A stretch of DNA of 64,000 bases from Capitulum mitella. Its lineage: Eukaryota > Arthropoda > Thecostraca > Pollicipedomorpha > Pollicipedidae. The stretch spans positions 17,225,718-17,289,717 of the forward strand of contig CP099840.1 in NCBI GenBank assembly GCA_030062745.1, in the 5' to 3' direction. Shown here one piece after another: positions 11,695 through 24,720 of this stretch. Positions within the stretch are counted from its first letter, which is position 1. Each line of letters starts with the position of its first letter. The notes beneath the pieces were generated by a model. The model did no database searches. It saw only the letters and a list, made by a program, of their open reading frames with translations, and was not told where the DNA came from. Position numbers and translations under genes: made by a program.

Positions 11695-13560
11695 CGTATG
11701 ACCAAAGAACTGTTCTCAAAAAGTCCTCGTGTGTTGTCACTGCATTGACTTATATCTGCACTCTCATTGCTATGTAATCCACGAATGGTTGCTAGTTGGA
11801 CTTCATCCATGCTGACATGACTTCTCGGCTGGATGAGGATGACTGTTTCTGGATCTGTCATTGGACAGGATATTGCACAACGGATTCTGGAATGGAGAAG
11901 TTAATTGTTACAAAGAAACGTTTATAATCGCAGAAACAGAGACAAATAACATCATTTAGCAACATTCAGCTATGCGCACGTATGTTTTTATATGTCACAG
12001 TAATCCAGAGGCGTATGTAGAAATGTCGCTGCAGATGTGTTTCTTTGCTAGCCTTCAGAGGAATGCTTGCTCCAAAATATAATCTATAATCCAACACCAA
12101 AACGGAAACCAAATGTCCATCCCTGTCATTCAGTGATCTGATGAGCCAGTCGTCGTAAAGAGCGAGTGACGTCCTCTTGGACGGGACCCTGTAGTAAAAT
12201 CTCAGAGTAGTAATGACAGCGGCTCTCACCCTCGTTCATTGGGGACAGATAAGATCTGTTGATTAGCGAAAACTGTAGGCAAAACCTTAGCACTCAGTTT
12301 TCACAAAAATGCGTAACGGTAACTTGTAACACTGAGATTGCTTCTTCACGAAAAATATGACTTCTGCACAGCACAGCAACCGTGAGGAGCATACTAAACC
12401 GTAGAGTAGGTGTCCAGTTTCAAAAACTATGATCAAGGGCGAAACCAGACCATGTGCTTTTGGGGGAACCAATTGTCCGTCCATGTGACTTAACCTACCC
12501 CTAAAGGGCGATTTCTCGCAGGATTTTCGTCCCCTTTGTTTCGCCATGTTCGAAAATTTACTTGCATTAAAAGAATGTTTCGAAAACAAATTATTTGCAC
12601 CTCTACGTTGGAAAAAGGGGCCAAAAGGCAAGTTGACCCCTTTTCCAACGAAAGGGTGGGTCATGGCCCTGATTCTTCCCCCCCCCCCCTTCCGATCCGC
12701 CAGTGACTGTAGTGTGATCATGCAATTCAGTGAGGAATAAAGCGCTGTTTTCGTTTCGCCGAATTGGAGCCCGTGCGGCGCTCCAGTGCCAGGGTTGGCA
12801 GATCTCAGCCAGCGTCTGGTTTGATCCGGCTAAAACCACGATTTGAACCGACTGGTATAAATTAATTTATGCCACCTAGTGGCTTAAACCAGACAAAACA
12901 GTGTAATACCAGTCATTTACGGCTTCTTGTCGTGAAGGCATAAAATAAGCTTTTAATTATGGCTAGGTGTCAGTTTTTTTTGAAACTGGCTGATAAAGAC
13001 CAAAGCTACCTTTTTTTAACTGAGGCCTAACACTGCATCAATACAACCTCAATTTAGGCACCCATGACACCCTGTCACAGTCAAGCAGAAATGCTGAGAG
13101 AAAGGAATGTGGAAATGCAGTCATTCTGCAGAATATAACACTGTTGAAGATAAGTGAATCCATTAATCAAATTTCTGGTCTTGTTGGGTGCTAGGAACGT
13201 TTTTAGAATAAGAAAAGAATTAGAATGGAACAGAAATATAATTAGAATTTTTAGACGTTTTATGAGGGGTAATTAAACCGGCCTTGATTAATTTTAGGCA
13301 GTTGAAACCGGCTTGAATTAATAATAGCCAATGGCTGGCGTAAATTCAACTTGAGCAGGCATTTTTCCAACCCTGTCCAGTGCAACTCGTAGGCTTAAGA
13401 ACGAATAGGACTAGGGACGTCCCTCCACATTCTGGAAATTTAAAATAAGCTGTCTGAAAAACGTCTGTGGCGCTCTCCCTTCGCTTTCTTTCGATGCTCG
13501 TACGTTCCTACCACGAGGCGTTCCATACCATTGCTTATGCCACCAGAGAAAGCGTGTGTT
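11695..13560. other. Unassigned DNA
   Basis: Mostly AT-leaning. It contains a hairpin at 12607-12649, a C run near 12670, and short echoes of aaaccggcyttgattaat at about 13274-13325. The short frames at 11966-12839 have no recognisable domains. Confidence 0.45.
12607..12649. repeat. Inverted repeat, ~14-bp arms
   Basis: gttggaaaaagggg (12607-12620) pairs with ccccttttccaac (12637-12649), one base shorter, across a 16-base loop. Confidence 0.85.
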
Positions 13561-13950
13561 CCGTGCGCTGCGCCGTTACACTGGCGCGGTCGAGACCTCT
13601 GAACCCGTCTGCCGGTTAGCAGGTGTGCGCAGCTACCGGATCGCCAGGTGATCCCTGTTTCACCCGTCAGGTGACGTCACGCTGAGGGTGGCGCGCCCGG
13701 CCCGGCTGCGGCGAGCCTGGCGTAACCACCCGACGCCAGGGCTTCCGCCGATGAAAGCCGGGCGTTAATGGGCGGCCGTGGTGGGCGCCCGCTATCTGAC
13801 GTCGAGCACGTCCTCCGCAGCGCGTTTGTGTCGGGAACTGCGGTTGTTTTTCTTGTCAACGAGCGCGCCAGCTGGGGACGGGTGTATTCCCGCCCGCTCA
13901 GACCCTGTGGTCCGCGCGACTCGCCAGGCGTTGACTTGCAGGGTGTAAAG
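13560..13950. promoter_or_regulatory. GC/CpG-rich patch with a perfect CRE
   Basis: A local CpG-rich stretch containing the palindrome TGACGTCA at 13672-13679, the consensus CREB/ATF site. Frames on both strands (13677-13979 minus, 13768-14064 plus) have no recognisable product. It could be a promoter or a decayed exon; only the composition and the site are seen directly. Confidence 0.3.
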
Positions 13951-14043
13951 ACAATGATGTCACAACTCTTGGCGTTCATAATACCAAAACAATTTATTTT
14001 TGGTCGTTGTTTTATTTTCCGCTGTCTTCACTTTTCTTTCCAT

Positions 14044-15004
14044 TTAACCTCTCATGCGGTCTAGCATACCACACACCAGACTGTCCAGATACTCCGCGGC
14101 AACTTTCGACCATGCTCTCTGGATGTTCCTTACAAGAGCCGTGTGACAGGTAGCCGTATACAACTTCGATACGTTCTCTTTGACGATCGCCTGGAGGTTG
14201 TGTATAAGTGACAGGTTTGGGCTATTCTCAGGTCACTCACCCAGTACCCAAGAGAGTTCTCTTGGCTCACAGCGAGTCTCCTTGGTCGTGTCCGGCGGAG
14301 CTCCATCTTGCCGAAAAATTCGTTGCGACATGTTAGGCAGCAGTTCGCTTTTGGTTGGAGGGCCTGGTTCCCTCTCGCGGCGGATAGCTGATGTCGCTGT
14401 CTTCTTCAGTATCTCTTCGGTGCAGTTATCAGCCGTCACACTCTGCCGTAAGCGGATGATATGAGGCTCAGATAGCCCCGGATAATTCATCACCCCTACG
14501 ATCAGAATCTGTAAGGGCTACTTTCTGTCCTTGACATGAGGACTTGTGAACTCTTCCTCGCCCAGACTCTTTCTTTCTGGTGGTTGGGAGTGCTGAAGCC
14601 TGAAATCAGACTCATCGGAGAACATTAGCCACTTCCGATCCTCAGTGGTCTAATTTCGCCCTGTTCGAGCAAATTCAGGCCTTCTTTTCTCCCAAGTTTC
14701 GCTTAACTTTGATGAAATCTGGGTTTGAAGGACCTGAGATGGAGATCTACCCGTAGATACATCCGGTATGATACCGGATACACCCTGACGGTCAGTCTCT
14801 GGTGAAACTTCCTGGTTGACTCCCCTTTCTTCAATGCCGATTTCGCAATAACGATTTTCGTCAGTTATCTTTCCGACGGAAAACCCACCGGTTAACTGAA
14901 CGCACATGAACACCCAGTTCCTTGGCTACCTGGTTTGGTGGCATTACATCGACTACCATTCCAACTGCCTTGTGCCGAATCGTCACATTGTGATCCTCGA
15001 CCAT
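14044..15004 (-). pseudogene. Tc1/mariner-type transposase fossil
   Basis: Read on the minus strand, the pieces fall in the right order for a Tc1-like transposase, about 320 codons in all (intact family members are near 340). An N-terminal helix-turn-helix, with the start codon at 15004-15002, contains GMVVDVMPPNQVAKELGV. Next comes FSDESDFRLQ around the first catalytic Asp (near 14600), then FRQDGAPPDTTKE with the second (near 14300). The C-terminus has a WPENSPNL-like segment followed by an IVKENV / AWSKVAAEYLDSL stretch, ending DRMRG-stop at 14044. The third acidic residue (usually SPDL) reads Asn, a stop interrupts the frame before it, and several frameshifts lie between 14500 and 14900. 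It is clearly inactive. I could not find terminal inverted repeats. Confidence 0.85.
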
Positions 15005-17045
15005 TCTGAGACTCTGAGACGCGCCATGCTAATTGGTCTGGTACTGGTGACCAAGTGATCTCTTGCGCTCGGGCGTCGCCTCGGGTCAGGCAGGGGTGCA
15101 CGTCACGTGACCTACAGGCGTGCGGTGTTGTCCGAAGGCAGGTCGCGGGACTTCCGGCTTTGACTGAACGACGATGTGTTTTGTCCCGCGGACCTTGCGA
15201 CATTTATTTAGACCCCGTAGATGCTCGGACTACATTCAGGTGGTCTGGCCCTAACCAGGCCAACGCATAAAGCGGCGGGTACGCTGTGACGTTGTTGTTC
15301 CCGGAAAGGTGGCATCGTTGCAATCGTCTCCCAAGACAGTCTGCAACTTGCTGTAAATATCGTACCAGGAGCAAACGCAAACCCCGTATCAGTCCAGGAC
15401 CGAGGGTTGCCGGACGAAATATCAAACTGCAAAAATGTCAGTTGGATCGAAAACATAAGCGTCGAACAATCAAGACGTGTACAGTTAACACCGAGGCCGA
15501 GGCACAAGTTCCGGCTGTTCAAAGTTGTCACGTTGACATGGCAGTTATAAATTGTCGTCGAGCTCACCACGTTTGTGAAGGAGATAAACATCCGCGGCAC
15601 TCTGTTCCATTCATAAGCCTTTGTTCCATTCATAAGCCTTTTACATATTGGCTTATGTTGTGCACTGATGACGAATTTGACTCTTCATTATGAACACATT
15701 CAGTTAAGCCCAGGTGGTTGAGCGTCCTAACCCAAAAAATTCAAAATGATGTCCTTGCCAGCTCAGCCCCCGCTACCTGTTGATCTGTCTGATAGGAGTG
15801 ACTTCATTTATGAACACATAAATAAAGTGGGACGACGATCAGTCAGCCCGCTGCGTTTGCCTTTCATAGAGGAATAGCTCTGACCAATCACCGTCCACTG
15901 TTCCATGTCATATCAGATCTCAGCTGATCAGCATTTGGCCCAAAAACGGGTGTGGAGGGACTTGGACTCTGGCCCTGCCCGTCTAGTAGAGCCACGCTTT
16001 CATATCCCTGGCACGAAACAGGCCAACGGGTTAGGAACATCTGCCATCATCTTCATCCGCGGTTAACACAAAACACACTAGTTCAGAAACGAAGGAGCTG
16101 AAAGCGGGCTTTGCGCTCTTTTAGCGAGTGAAATTTCATACACGACGGTTACTGGGAAAAGTTAAGATCGAGGTGTTTGCCAGTGTATCGGTGAGTCCAA
16201 GCTCCGGAACCTCTAGCGCTCCAAGCGCACCAGCCTATAGCGACACAAGTGGCACCATCGGGTGCGTCGACTCGGCGGACAGATTGCGATGCAGGTTTTG
16301 AAGCCGTTCGTGGCGTGTGGCACTTGCCACATAGCGTGAGTCGGACCTCTGCAGAATTCAATCTATCACGGGTACTGGTCAAACAGCGGGCATTGCTGAT
16401 TCAAGACTTGGTGATGGTGCCCACTTCCGGGTACTCGCTTTTGTCGTCGGCACCCACGTGCGATCCACGTGGCTATCCAAACACACGTTTCTGTTTGGAC
16501 TTGGGGACCTCCGAGTGCCGTAAGCAACGACCTATGCAGCTGAAATTTGTTGAGTAGATAGACCAGCATTAGAGATATGCAACGATGTCCCATATGACAG
16601 GTAAAGTGCAGTTGGTCACTTGCAGCGTGCGTGCGCCTCTTTTACGCCCCTGTGTTTCCACTGCGCCAATTGCCGGGACGCAAACAGCGCAGTTTGGTGC
16701 GATAATGGCTTAAAAAGGCGGACGGGTAGCGTGGCCATCAATTTCGATGGATTCAGGTCGAAACGGGGATGCAGCTTGCGTGTAAAGCGCGAAGTGCCTG
16801 AGTCATTAACATCCCTCCTTCACTGCCACGAAACTATTACCGCTAGGTGCTAAAAATTGGGCAGGAGCACGTGATACGCGGCATTCGATATATGTGGCCG
16901 TTTTGCATGCCAGCAGCTTTAGTTTGGTGTGCGCGGGATGCATGTGCTGAAGTGCACCCTTTTGCGATTTAGGCCTGGCGATATATGCAGCCGGGCAGTA
17001 TATGCAGTTTACTGTGTGGTTCCATTTCAGACAGCCAATTTTCCC
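15005..17045. other. Unassigned DNA
   Basis: Frames of up to 141 codons overlap on both strands around 15200-15700 and 16150-16600 without recognisable domains. Small repeats only: the 18-base word tgttccattcataagcct occurs twice, at about 15603 and 15621. Confidence 0.45.
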
Positions 17046-17122
17046 AGGCAGTCGTAGTCGAGTGGCTAGAGCGTAAGTCTCTGCATCGGAGTAATTAGGA
17101 TCGATCGCCGACGGCCGCGGGA
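17046..17122 (+). other. tRNA-like sequence, possible SINE head
   Basis: The sequence contains tagtcgagtgg (17057-17067), fitting an RNA polymerase III A box, and ggatcgatcgc (17098-17108), close to a B box GGTTCGANNCC, about 40 bases apart as in tRNA genes. A proper acceptor stem does not form and no run of T follows. A second tRNA-like pair (gggttgagagg and gggtttcgattct) lies at about 17240-17280. A tRNA-derived SINE or tRNA relic is more likely than a working tRNA. Confidence 0.4.
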
Positions 17123-18283
17123 CATTTTCATACTGCGTTGTTGCATATTTCTTTCACTTTACAGGAGAGCCATTGTGTGGATGATCATATGATTTGCAAG
17201 TATCTTTTACTTATGAGTAGGGGTAATGCTGGTACTAAATGGGTTGAGAGGCATGCGTGCGATACAGGGTTTCGATTCTGACCCCAAATTAACCGTGTAA
17301 TGCGTTGATTTATCTCTAGTTAGGTACACCATTTAATGTTCGTATGTGTACTTTGACTCGCTCAAAGATTTAAATGGGAGAATATATTCAGTCTTTTGTA
17401 GCAATATCATATTTGTTTATACTACTACGTAACAGTGTCATACGTAGCAGTCCTACATACTACGTAGCATTTGTATATGCAGCGGAGTTTGTACTACGCA
17501 AAATACAAAGTGTGTCTGGCAGTACGCATTTGCTGTGTAAACGCGGCTAGTGTTTTCTTTCCTTCTTCCCCAGTGGTCGACGGGGGGGGGAATGGAGGGG
17601 ACCTCTGACCGCGGTTAGCATGCGCGGGCTGTAACCATAGAATCACGGTATGGCCTACGAATACCGTTTCCGATACGCTAGGGAAAGCTGTCTCCAGCAC
17701 GCTGTCATGCGTTGTTAGTAGGTAGAAACGCTTTGCCAACCGTAGTCACAACGTTTCCCAAAAGACCGCTTGGAAAGGAGGGACGCGAAAGTTTTGATAT
17801 TCGGGCTTGACGTTTTCCATTTCGGTAATTATCCGGTGCATTATTAATCTCACTACGATATATCGCAATTCGATATTTTCCCATTTGATATAATGTAATT
17901 TGTCGATATTCATCCTTGTCGATGAATTGTCTTCTATATGTTGCGTCCAAAAAATTGCCACTGAATATTTTGTTTGACGTTATTTCCATTTTGATCGTAA
18001 CTCCTTTTCAATAGTCATCCCTGATCGATATTTTGCTTTCCAGTTTTCCTCCAGTTAATTGTTTCATTCTGTCGATATCTATCTTGTCCGATATTTTGCT
18101 CTATATACCTTGATTTCGATATTGTTTGCTGTTCAGTATTCCGCTAAACGATGTTTTATTTTTCAATCGGGATGAGGACAAGACCATGGAATGGGCGTGG
18201 ATGCCGCGACCACAGAAAAAAAAATGTGACCCTACCAGGATCCGAAATGGGGAGGTATCATCACAAGATCGGACATGGGGCGT
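17123..18283. other. Unassigned DNA
   Basis: AT-leaning. Words containing tactacgtagca recur at 17420-17500, and the motif tcgatattttg recurs at 17870-18120, suggesting decayed simple repeats. No recognisable gene. Confidence 0.45.
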
Positions 18284-18620
18284 GACCGTCCCAGGATCAG
18301 ACGCAGGATGTTAACGTACCAGGATCAGGTAGAGGACATTAACGTCCCAGGATCAACGCCCCAGGATCAGACACAGGACGTTAACGTCCCAGAATCATAC
18401 ACAGGACGTTAACGTCCCAGGATCAGGCGCAGGACGTTAACGTCTCAGGATCAGACACAGGACGTTAACGTCCCAGGACCAGACACACGACATTGACGTC
18501 TCAGGATCAGACACAGGACGTTAACGTCCCAGGACCAGACACACGACATTGACGTCTCAGGATCGAACACAGGACGTTAACATCCCAGGATGGGACACGG
18601 GGCGTTAACGTCCCGGAATC
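18284..18620. repeat. 28-bp minisatellite with palindromic core
   Basis: About eleven copies of a 28-bp unit: ggatcagacacaggacgtta followed by acgtccca. Each unit boundary forms the 12-base palindrome gacgttaacgtc. Because 28 is not a multiple of three, a protein-coding role is unlikely. Some units are shortened, for example near 18350. Confidence 0.92.
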
Positions 18621-18965
18621 AGGCATAGGCGCTCTTGCCCCAGAATCAGACTGGTCTGGCGCGCCGTCCCCGGCAGAAGCTCTACCTGCGGCCGGTAGGG
18701 GCTGGCGGTGAGCAGCGGCGCGCTCCGGTGGTAGCAAATGGCCGCGCCGCGGACCGCCCGACACGGTCCAGTTTGCTCAGCGTGACGGGTGGCGGCACCG
18801 AGTGCTGGCGCCGCCGCCGCCGCCGCCGGCGCTGTTTGGTCACCGGTGACAAACAGAGGCAGCCGGCCGGCGCCCCGGCTGGCCGCCGTTCCGGCGCATC
18901 CTCCGTCTGCTGCCGACCTGTGGCTGCCGGCTGTCACAAGTGGCTGTGACAGGTGCTGGCGCAGC
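18621..18965. other. GC-rich patch, possible exon or promoter
   Basis: A strongly GC- and CpG-rich patch with a (GCC)n run at 18808-18828, open on both strands for 85-120 codons (18605-18967 minus is the longest). No domain is recognisable and both strands look equally plausible. A related short phrase, gtgacaggtgctggcg, recurs at 18945 and 19633. Confidence 0.3.
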
Positions 18966-21900
18966 AAACAACCAGGGAAGCCCGGGACCCCGGAAAGTAG
19001 GTCCAGGAGTACTATCGAAATCGCGTCAAACGGCGCCTTATTCTTGTACTTTTTTCAGTATCCTTCGCGATGTTGATGCTGCCGGTACTTTACCTGTTCC
19101 ATCTGCGACATTTGTCACAACACCTCTTGGCGAATGTCAGCAGACATTCATGATGGCAACTTGGACTTTCTCGAATTGGACTTATCCAATACTCAACACG
19201 CATGTGACACGCCGGCAAACGCGCCGACGTATCCATTGTTCATCACGCATGCTCACCCGCCCGCCAGTTTACATTCAGTTGGCTGTCATGGAAGGGAATT
19301 TTTCTTCTGCACTGCACAAAATTCTTCATTGCGAGGATAAGGAGGCTAAGGCTAAGGAAGTGCAATGATGCTTCTGTCTCACTGTTTGCCCTACAGAACC
19401 CCCCTCCCAAAAAAAACAATGCGTAACAGGAAACTGAATTATTGTGCTTCGAGATGCTGCATCGTTGTTTTTACTAGCATTGTTTTTATGGTGTAAAGGT
19501 TAAACATACAGGAGGGTGTTTCAATGGGTAAGCATTGTTAACACTGCCCAACCTCGAAATCAGCCCATGGGGAACAGACTGCTAGTCTGCTGGCTGTTCG
19601 TCACCAGTCGGTGCCGGGTGTGACACGTGACTGTGACAGGTGCTGGCGTCGGGAACACTGGTTAACGAAGACACCAGTCGGGATACTGGTATACTGGGAT
19701 ACTGGGTGGCGCCTGAGCCCGGCTTGCCGTACGGGCCCGGGCTGATTTGGTTCGGTTTGACTTGATATGTGCCTTGAGTGTTTCTGCCGGCTCAGATTGG
19801 CCCGGCCATGCTCTGCTCGGCCCTGTGGGGTTCCGTGCCGCTGGCGACCAGTGTGTCTGCGTGTTCCGACTGGTGCGGACCAGACCAGTGCTAATCGCCC
19901 GTGTTGGAGGACCGCGTGTGTGGCCACCAACGTCCGTCGAAAGCGTTTAATATCGGCCGTCAGTTATTGGAAGACGCCGGCCGACCGTTGTCTGGCGCAC
20001 ACAATGATGGCCGATCACACGTTTATAACAGGAACAGTGCCGTTATAAGCGTTGTGAGGCGGCGCCGGGCCGCGGCCCGGTGCCGTCCGTGTGAGAGTTC
20101 TCAGTCGCGTAATGTGTCATCTATTGGACTCGTGACTCGAGTTGTGAGCCGAGTCACCCCCGCCGTATTGCGAAGAACAGACGTTGCGCAAGGGAGAGCC
20201 GTCAGACAGCACACTTTGCGCTCCGTACATCCATGCACTTCTGAGGAGGTACTCAGCTGTGAATGCCGATGATACATTTTTAAGACGCCGGTCGTGGGCA
20301 ACCGGCTGTGACTGAGTCTCGCTTAGTCATGCAAATACGCACAACATGATTGCTGAGTCCAGGGCAATGAACATGCCACCAGTAGGGGGGAAGGGGGGCA
20401 GCGGCAGCAACCGCCCTCCCCAGAGCTCGGGAAAACGGAATTTTGTCTCAGTGGCGATGTATGGAAAGGAGATTCGAGAATGTCGTTTGCCCCACTATCC
20501 TTGGTACCTGGCGCCGCCACTGGTCCAGGCTGTCTATGTGGATGACATACGTTATACAATTTGCTCGTTTTGTAGGGCGATTTATCTTGGGAATGCGTCA
20601 ATATTTCCTTGTGGCCTATCCAAAATTCCTCCCCCCTTACGTCTTCCTCTGCACAGAAAGGCCCTTTTGGAGTTTTCTCGTGCCTAAATCTGTTTCATGT
20701 TAATAAAGTCGTGGCCGGGATGTTAACGACGCGCGCTGTGTAAGCGCGTATCTTAAACATCCCGCGGTGCATGAAGCTGCAGAGCCTTCCTAACTTAAGG
20801 ACCACAGTCACAATGCACGAAATTTATCATTTGTGAAAAACGCATGGCGCCACGGAATTCTCCTTGACTGGTGTTGAAGTGGACGCGCCCGACCGTGGAT
20901 TCGGATTCCGTCCGTCTAGGACTGGGCTATTGCGGGCCGGTACCATTGCATAGCTGAACAGCGAGCGGAGCTCCTCATGAATGGTTTGACATGTGCCGGA
21001 AACTGATTATGTGATGAAACATGACACTAAAAAGGACGGAGACCCAGTCCTCGTACCCAGAGACCCAGAGACTTCTGTTTCCTCAGTTCCTCGCGTGACC
21101 ATCGCACGACTGGCTGCTCTGGTACTGCTGGTCATGCTCCGGAGCAGTACACCCGACATAACGGGCAACGAACGTGCATCCACCCCAGGTGAAGCTACCA
21201 CGCTGAGAGGGTCAGCCGCACGTGACTAATTTTGTCACGGACTCTCCGAGTTCCACTCTGTGAACTCCGGTAAATACGTTGTAAGACAATGCCAATCGTG
21301 GGTTGGGAAGGGTCGCAGAGGGCCTGCAGTACAAAGCAGCGGTCAGGACAGTCGTGACGCGTGAAGGTGGCTCGTCTGGGAAACAGGCCATGGGCGGCCG
21401 GTTTGCGGGCCTGACGTGGTCCTGAAGTTAACAGTCGACCGACATAAACATGTGTGGTATTTCGGAAATCAGCAGTTCTTCCTGGCGCCGTTTGCAAATC
21501 CTCTCGTCATTAACACTGTACTTCATTTTTTCTGTTATTTTGTTGCAATGCCAGTTTCTTGGTGGCCTTAGTTATACCGTGCCATTCAGCACACTTTCAT
21601 GAATATTACAGGAGGAATTTTCCCAGTTTGAATCGAAATTTGCGCCTACACTTTTTGTCACTTTGTACCCTTGCAAATGTTCTTTTACAGATTGGGACTA
21701 GAATACCGGTGGTAACCGCAGGCAATTCTGAATGAATTATCCGCCTACTTATTGTACGGCCAAATAAGCAACTAATAATTATAATCATAATCCAACCAGT
21801 AGTCGTGCCGATTCATTCAAAGTCCCACAGCGAAAACCTCGGCACCGAAACGGCTCCGCCTGTGTTGGAAACGACGGATGGAAAGGGATTGACCGTAGCC

Positions 21901-22029
21901 TGATAGTTTTGTTTACTTAGTTTCAATGCTGAACGTTACTGAAAAAGCCAAAACAGTCTTTCAAAAACGTCTTTTGGCTTATAAATTCGTCAGTGAACCA
22001 AGATGTGTCCTATAAGCCGACTTAACCCT
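18966..22029. other. Unassigned DNA
   Basis: Frames of 60-142 codons occur on both strands, none recognisable. Slightly GC-rich around 19700-20150 and AT-leaning from about 21480. Confidence 0.4.
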
Positions 22030-22690
22030 CAAAAACGCATGACGTAAACGATCACCCTGAAATACCCCCGTCTGTCTTATCTACTTGATCAGCACTTGTC
22101 CGTTAAGGCGTGCGGCGAAGGTTCGGGATTTAGGAATAATCTCGGAGGTCAAATTGACATTTTCTCCCCATGCCAGCAGTGCTGCCACCAAAGCAGATAG
22201 ATCTTTAAGATTACTGATTCGCATATTTCAGACCGGTCTTCCAGGACAGAATTTTCGCGGAAGGCACTCCTGAGAGCATTTTACACCAGCAACATCAGAT
22301 CCAGCCTGAAAATCGGAGGTGTTACCTGGTCTTGTGCAGCAAAAACTCATGTCAAGCGTTTGGGAAGAATCCAGCATGAATTTCTGATTTGACTAGCGAC
22401 TTGGACTTAAGGCATGGGCAAACTCACAGATATCGAGTATCGTATACTTCTGAACGTCTTCATTGTTCCATCACTCGAGGCGCGATGTGTTCATTGTGAT
22501 CTCATATTTCTTAGGAACGTATCCTCCGACAAAATCAACTCCTGTTCTCTGTTCGGCTGTTTTCCATTGCATATATCGCACAGCACGCCACGCTGGCCTG
22601 TTCCATGTGCCATATGCCCACGCCCCCGTGTAAAGATAGGAACTTTCTGCAGAGCAGCTTCGTTAACAAACACTTGCTCATAGTGGTCCA
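22030..22690 (+). pseudogene. LINE reverse-transcriptase C-terminal fossil
   Basis: The frame at 22085-22273 contains KVRDLGIISEVKLTFSPH followed by KADRSLRLLIRIF. That is the 'V-x-DLG-I/V ... L-x-F-x-x-H ... KA-x-R-x-L-x-L-I' block found at the end of the reverse-transcriptase domain in jockey/I/CR1-type LINEs. Downstream in shifted frames come an 'IRSSLKIGGVTWSC' block, where the family usually has its 'LVRP-x-LEY-x-x-x-W' motif, and SLEARCVHCDLIFLRNV (22471-22520), matching the 'SLxxRRxxxDLxxLxK' block. Stops and frameshifts separate the pieces. Upstream domains are absent, as expected for a 5'-truncated copy. The short repetitive tail ttcaatttcatttcaatcca (22860-22880) may be its 3' end. 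Confidence 0.75.
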
Positions 22691-24600
22691 GAAGTAGATT
22701 TGTCTTCGAACAGCATTTCTACGTATAAAAGGCTTGCTTTAGCATGTGGCAAATCGAGTCTTGTGTTCGCTCTGTGTATGTGTGTATGTATATTTGTGGG
22801 TTTTGTCGTGTTTGTGTGTTTTATTCCAAGACTTCAACTGTTAGTGGGTAACTGGGTCAATTCAATTTCATTTCAATCCAATCGTCTGTTGACGTCTGGA
22901 CTGAGTAGACGAAAATTAAAAGAACCGATGTTATGTGGTGGCTTTACGGGATGAGCCTTCCGCAACGCCACACATGACCAACCGAAAGAACTGAACTGAA
23001 CTGCGTCCGAAGCCGAGATTAATCCGAAATAACTAACGCCCGATCTCGAATTCTCCAAATAACAAGACATCGACTGTTATCAGACTTAAGATGAGCGATC
23101 GACTGAACCATCAGCCACCAGAGACGTACCTATCTGACATTCTTCAGCTACATTTTTATGGCTTAATGGAATGAAGTGGCACACCCAAAGCCTAAGGGTG
23201 TCGATTGACAAGGACTAAGACTGGGAGCTAAGATGACATTCCAAACGTCTGCTGCTCTCAGCTGTATGGGGTGCTTGAAAGCAAACGAAGCTTTGTCTTC
23301 CCACGTGCACTATCGATGTCCTTTGCGACTCGTTGGGGTCCACTTCCACTTCAAGTCCACTTCATTATTCCCAAACTCAGGTCATGACCGCTGACCGTCC
23401 GACACCGCTAGGCCTTTACTGCGACTGACATAAAGCGCCAAAATGCACTTTCACAACTCGATCATTTCGAATGAAACCGCGATCTCATTTCGTTAGAACC
23501 TTGGTGTCCCAGCTAAAGCTGAGGATTCGGATTCGGATTCGGGAGATTCGAATATTGAGCCGAATATGCCGGTTCTGCCAATGTTCGAACCTCAGGGAAT
23601 ATTCGGTTGGCCACTTTTTCGTCCGAATAGTCGCCGAATGTTCGAATGTCAACCGGGTATGTAAATGCCCTATGCATTCCGTTACAGAATCTGAAGAACA
23701 TAGGGGTTATACGAAACTAAGCGGAATGCTTACCCGTTTGTTAGCCTGCCGTTGTTTTAGCCTCTGCACGTTATTAGGAATTTATGGTATAATATATGAT
23801 ATATAATATGTTATATTATGAATGACAGCAGTGCTGATAGTGACACTACTGAGACGTGTTCCGCCCCCTCCCACTGTGGCACGGATCGTGGGGAGATGAG
23901 TAGCCCTGAGGTCATCTGACATTTGTTCCGCGCCTGACGACGACGGACGAAGACGCCGGGTCGGTATCAGTCGGTGAGTAAAACTGGACGCCACCTTAAA
24001 GTACACCTTAAAGCCTTCTTTATATGGTCTCCTTTATTTTTGTTTATTAAAACGAACTCAGGGAGATACCCGATCTCTGAATACATAAACGGGCGGTGTA
24101 CATGCAGTAAGGTTTTGTACATATGCTGATTTTCCATTATTACGAACATATACTAGTCCGAAATCGAAGCGAAAAACTGCGGCACCGGCAGTCTCTAGCA
24201 CACTTTTCTGGCGGCTAAAATTCAAAATTTTCGTTTCGAAGACAGGGCTATTTTTAGCACTATGTATTTAGCACGACCTAAACCATGCTTAATTGCTCTC
24301 CTTACACAGAAGCAAAAATATGTGTGTTTTGGATTTTGGAAACTGGAAAAACTTTTTGCTGCCGATGTCGCTCATGCGTGTTACGGAATGGTTGGAAATA
24401 TTAACGAAGGCCAAGCGGAACCTAGTCCTTGTTCTAATATTGTCCTAGACTTCGGTGGCGAAGAGTAAGAGGAGTGGATCGTACCAGTTTCAAGGCTGGC
24501 TGGGTTGGATGCTTTCCCATATTCATCTCTTTTCAAACTAATCATTCCGAAGCGCTGTATCGTACAGGCTTGACAGTTTGTACGTCTGGTTACACAGCAG
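22691..24600. other. Unassigned DNA
   Basis: AT-leaning. It contains a tandem hexamer attcgg at about 23524-23560 and an AT-rich stretch at 23785-23820. No recognisable gene or RNA. Confidence 0.45.
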
Positions 24601-24607
24601 CATAACT

Positions 24608-24720
24608 GCCAATCAGAGCATCCTCTGTGTCACGCTGAGCTGACGTCACGCCTCTGCACTGCCTCGGCAGCGCCCGGCCGCCGTCCGCCCGGTGATCGGC
24701 GCCGGCCGCAGCTTTAAGGT
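24608..24720 (+). promoter_or_regulatory. Candidate promoter: CCAAT box, CRE and GC-rich tail
   Basis: gccaatcagag (24607-24617) carries a CCAAT box, a perfect TGACGTCA lies at 24641-24648, and a CpG-rich stretch follows (24660-24712). The order resembles animal promoters. No transcription start or first exon is evident, so this is a motif-based suggestion only. Confidence 0.3.
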
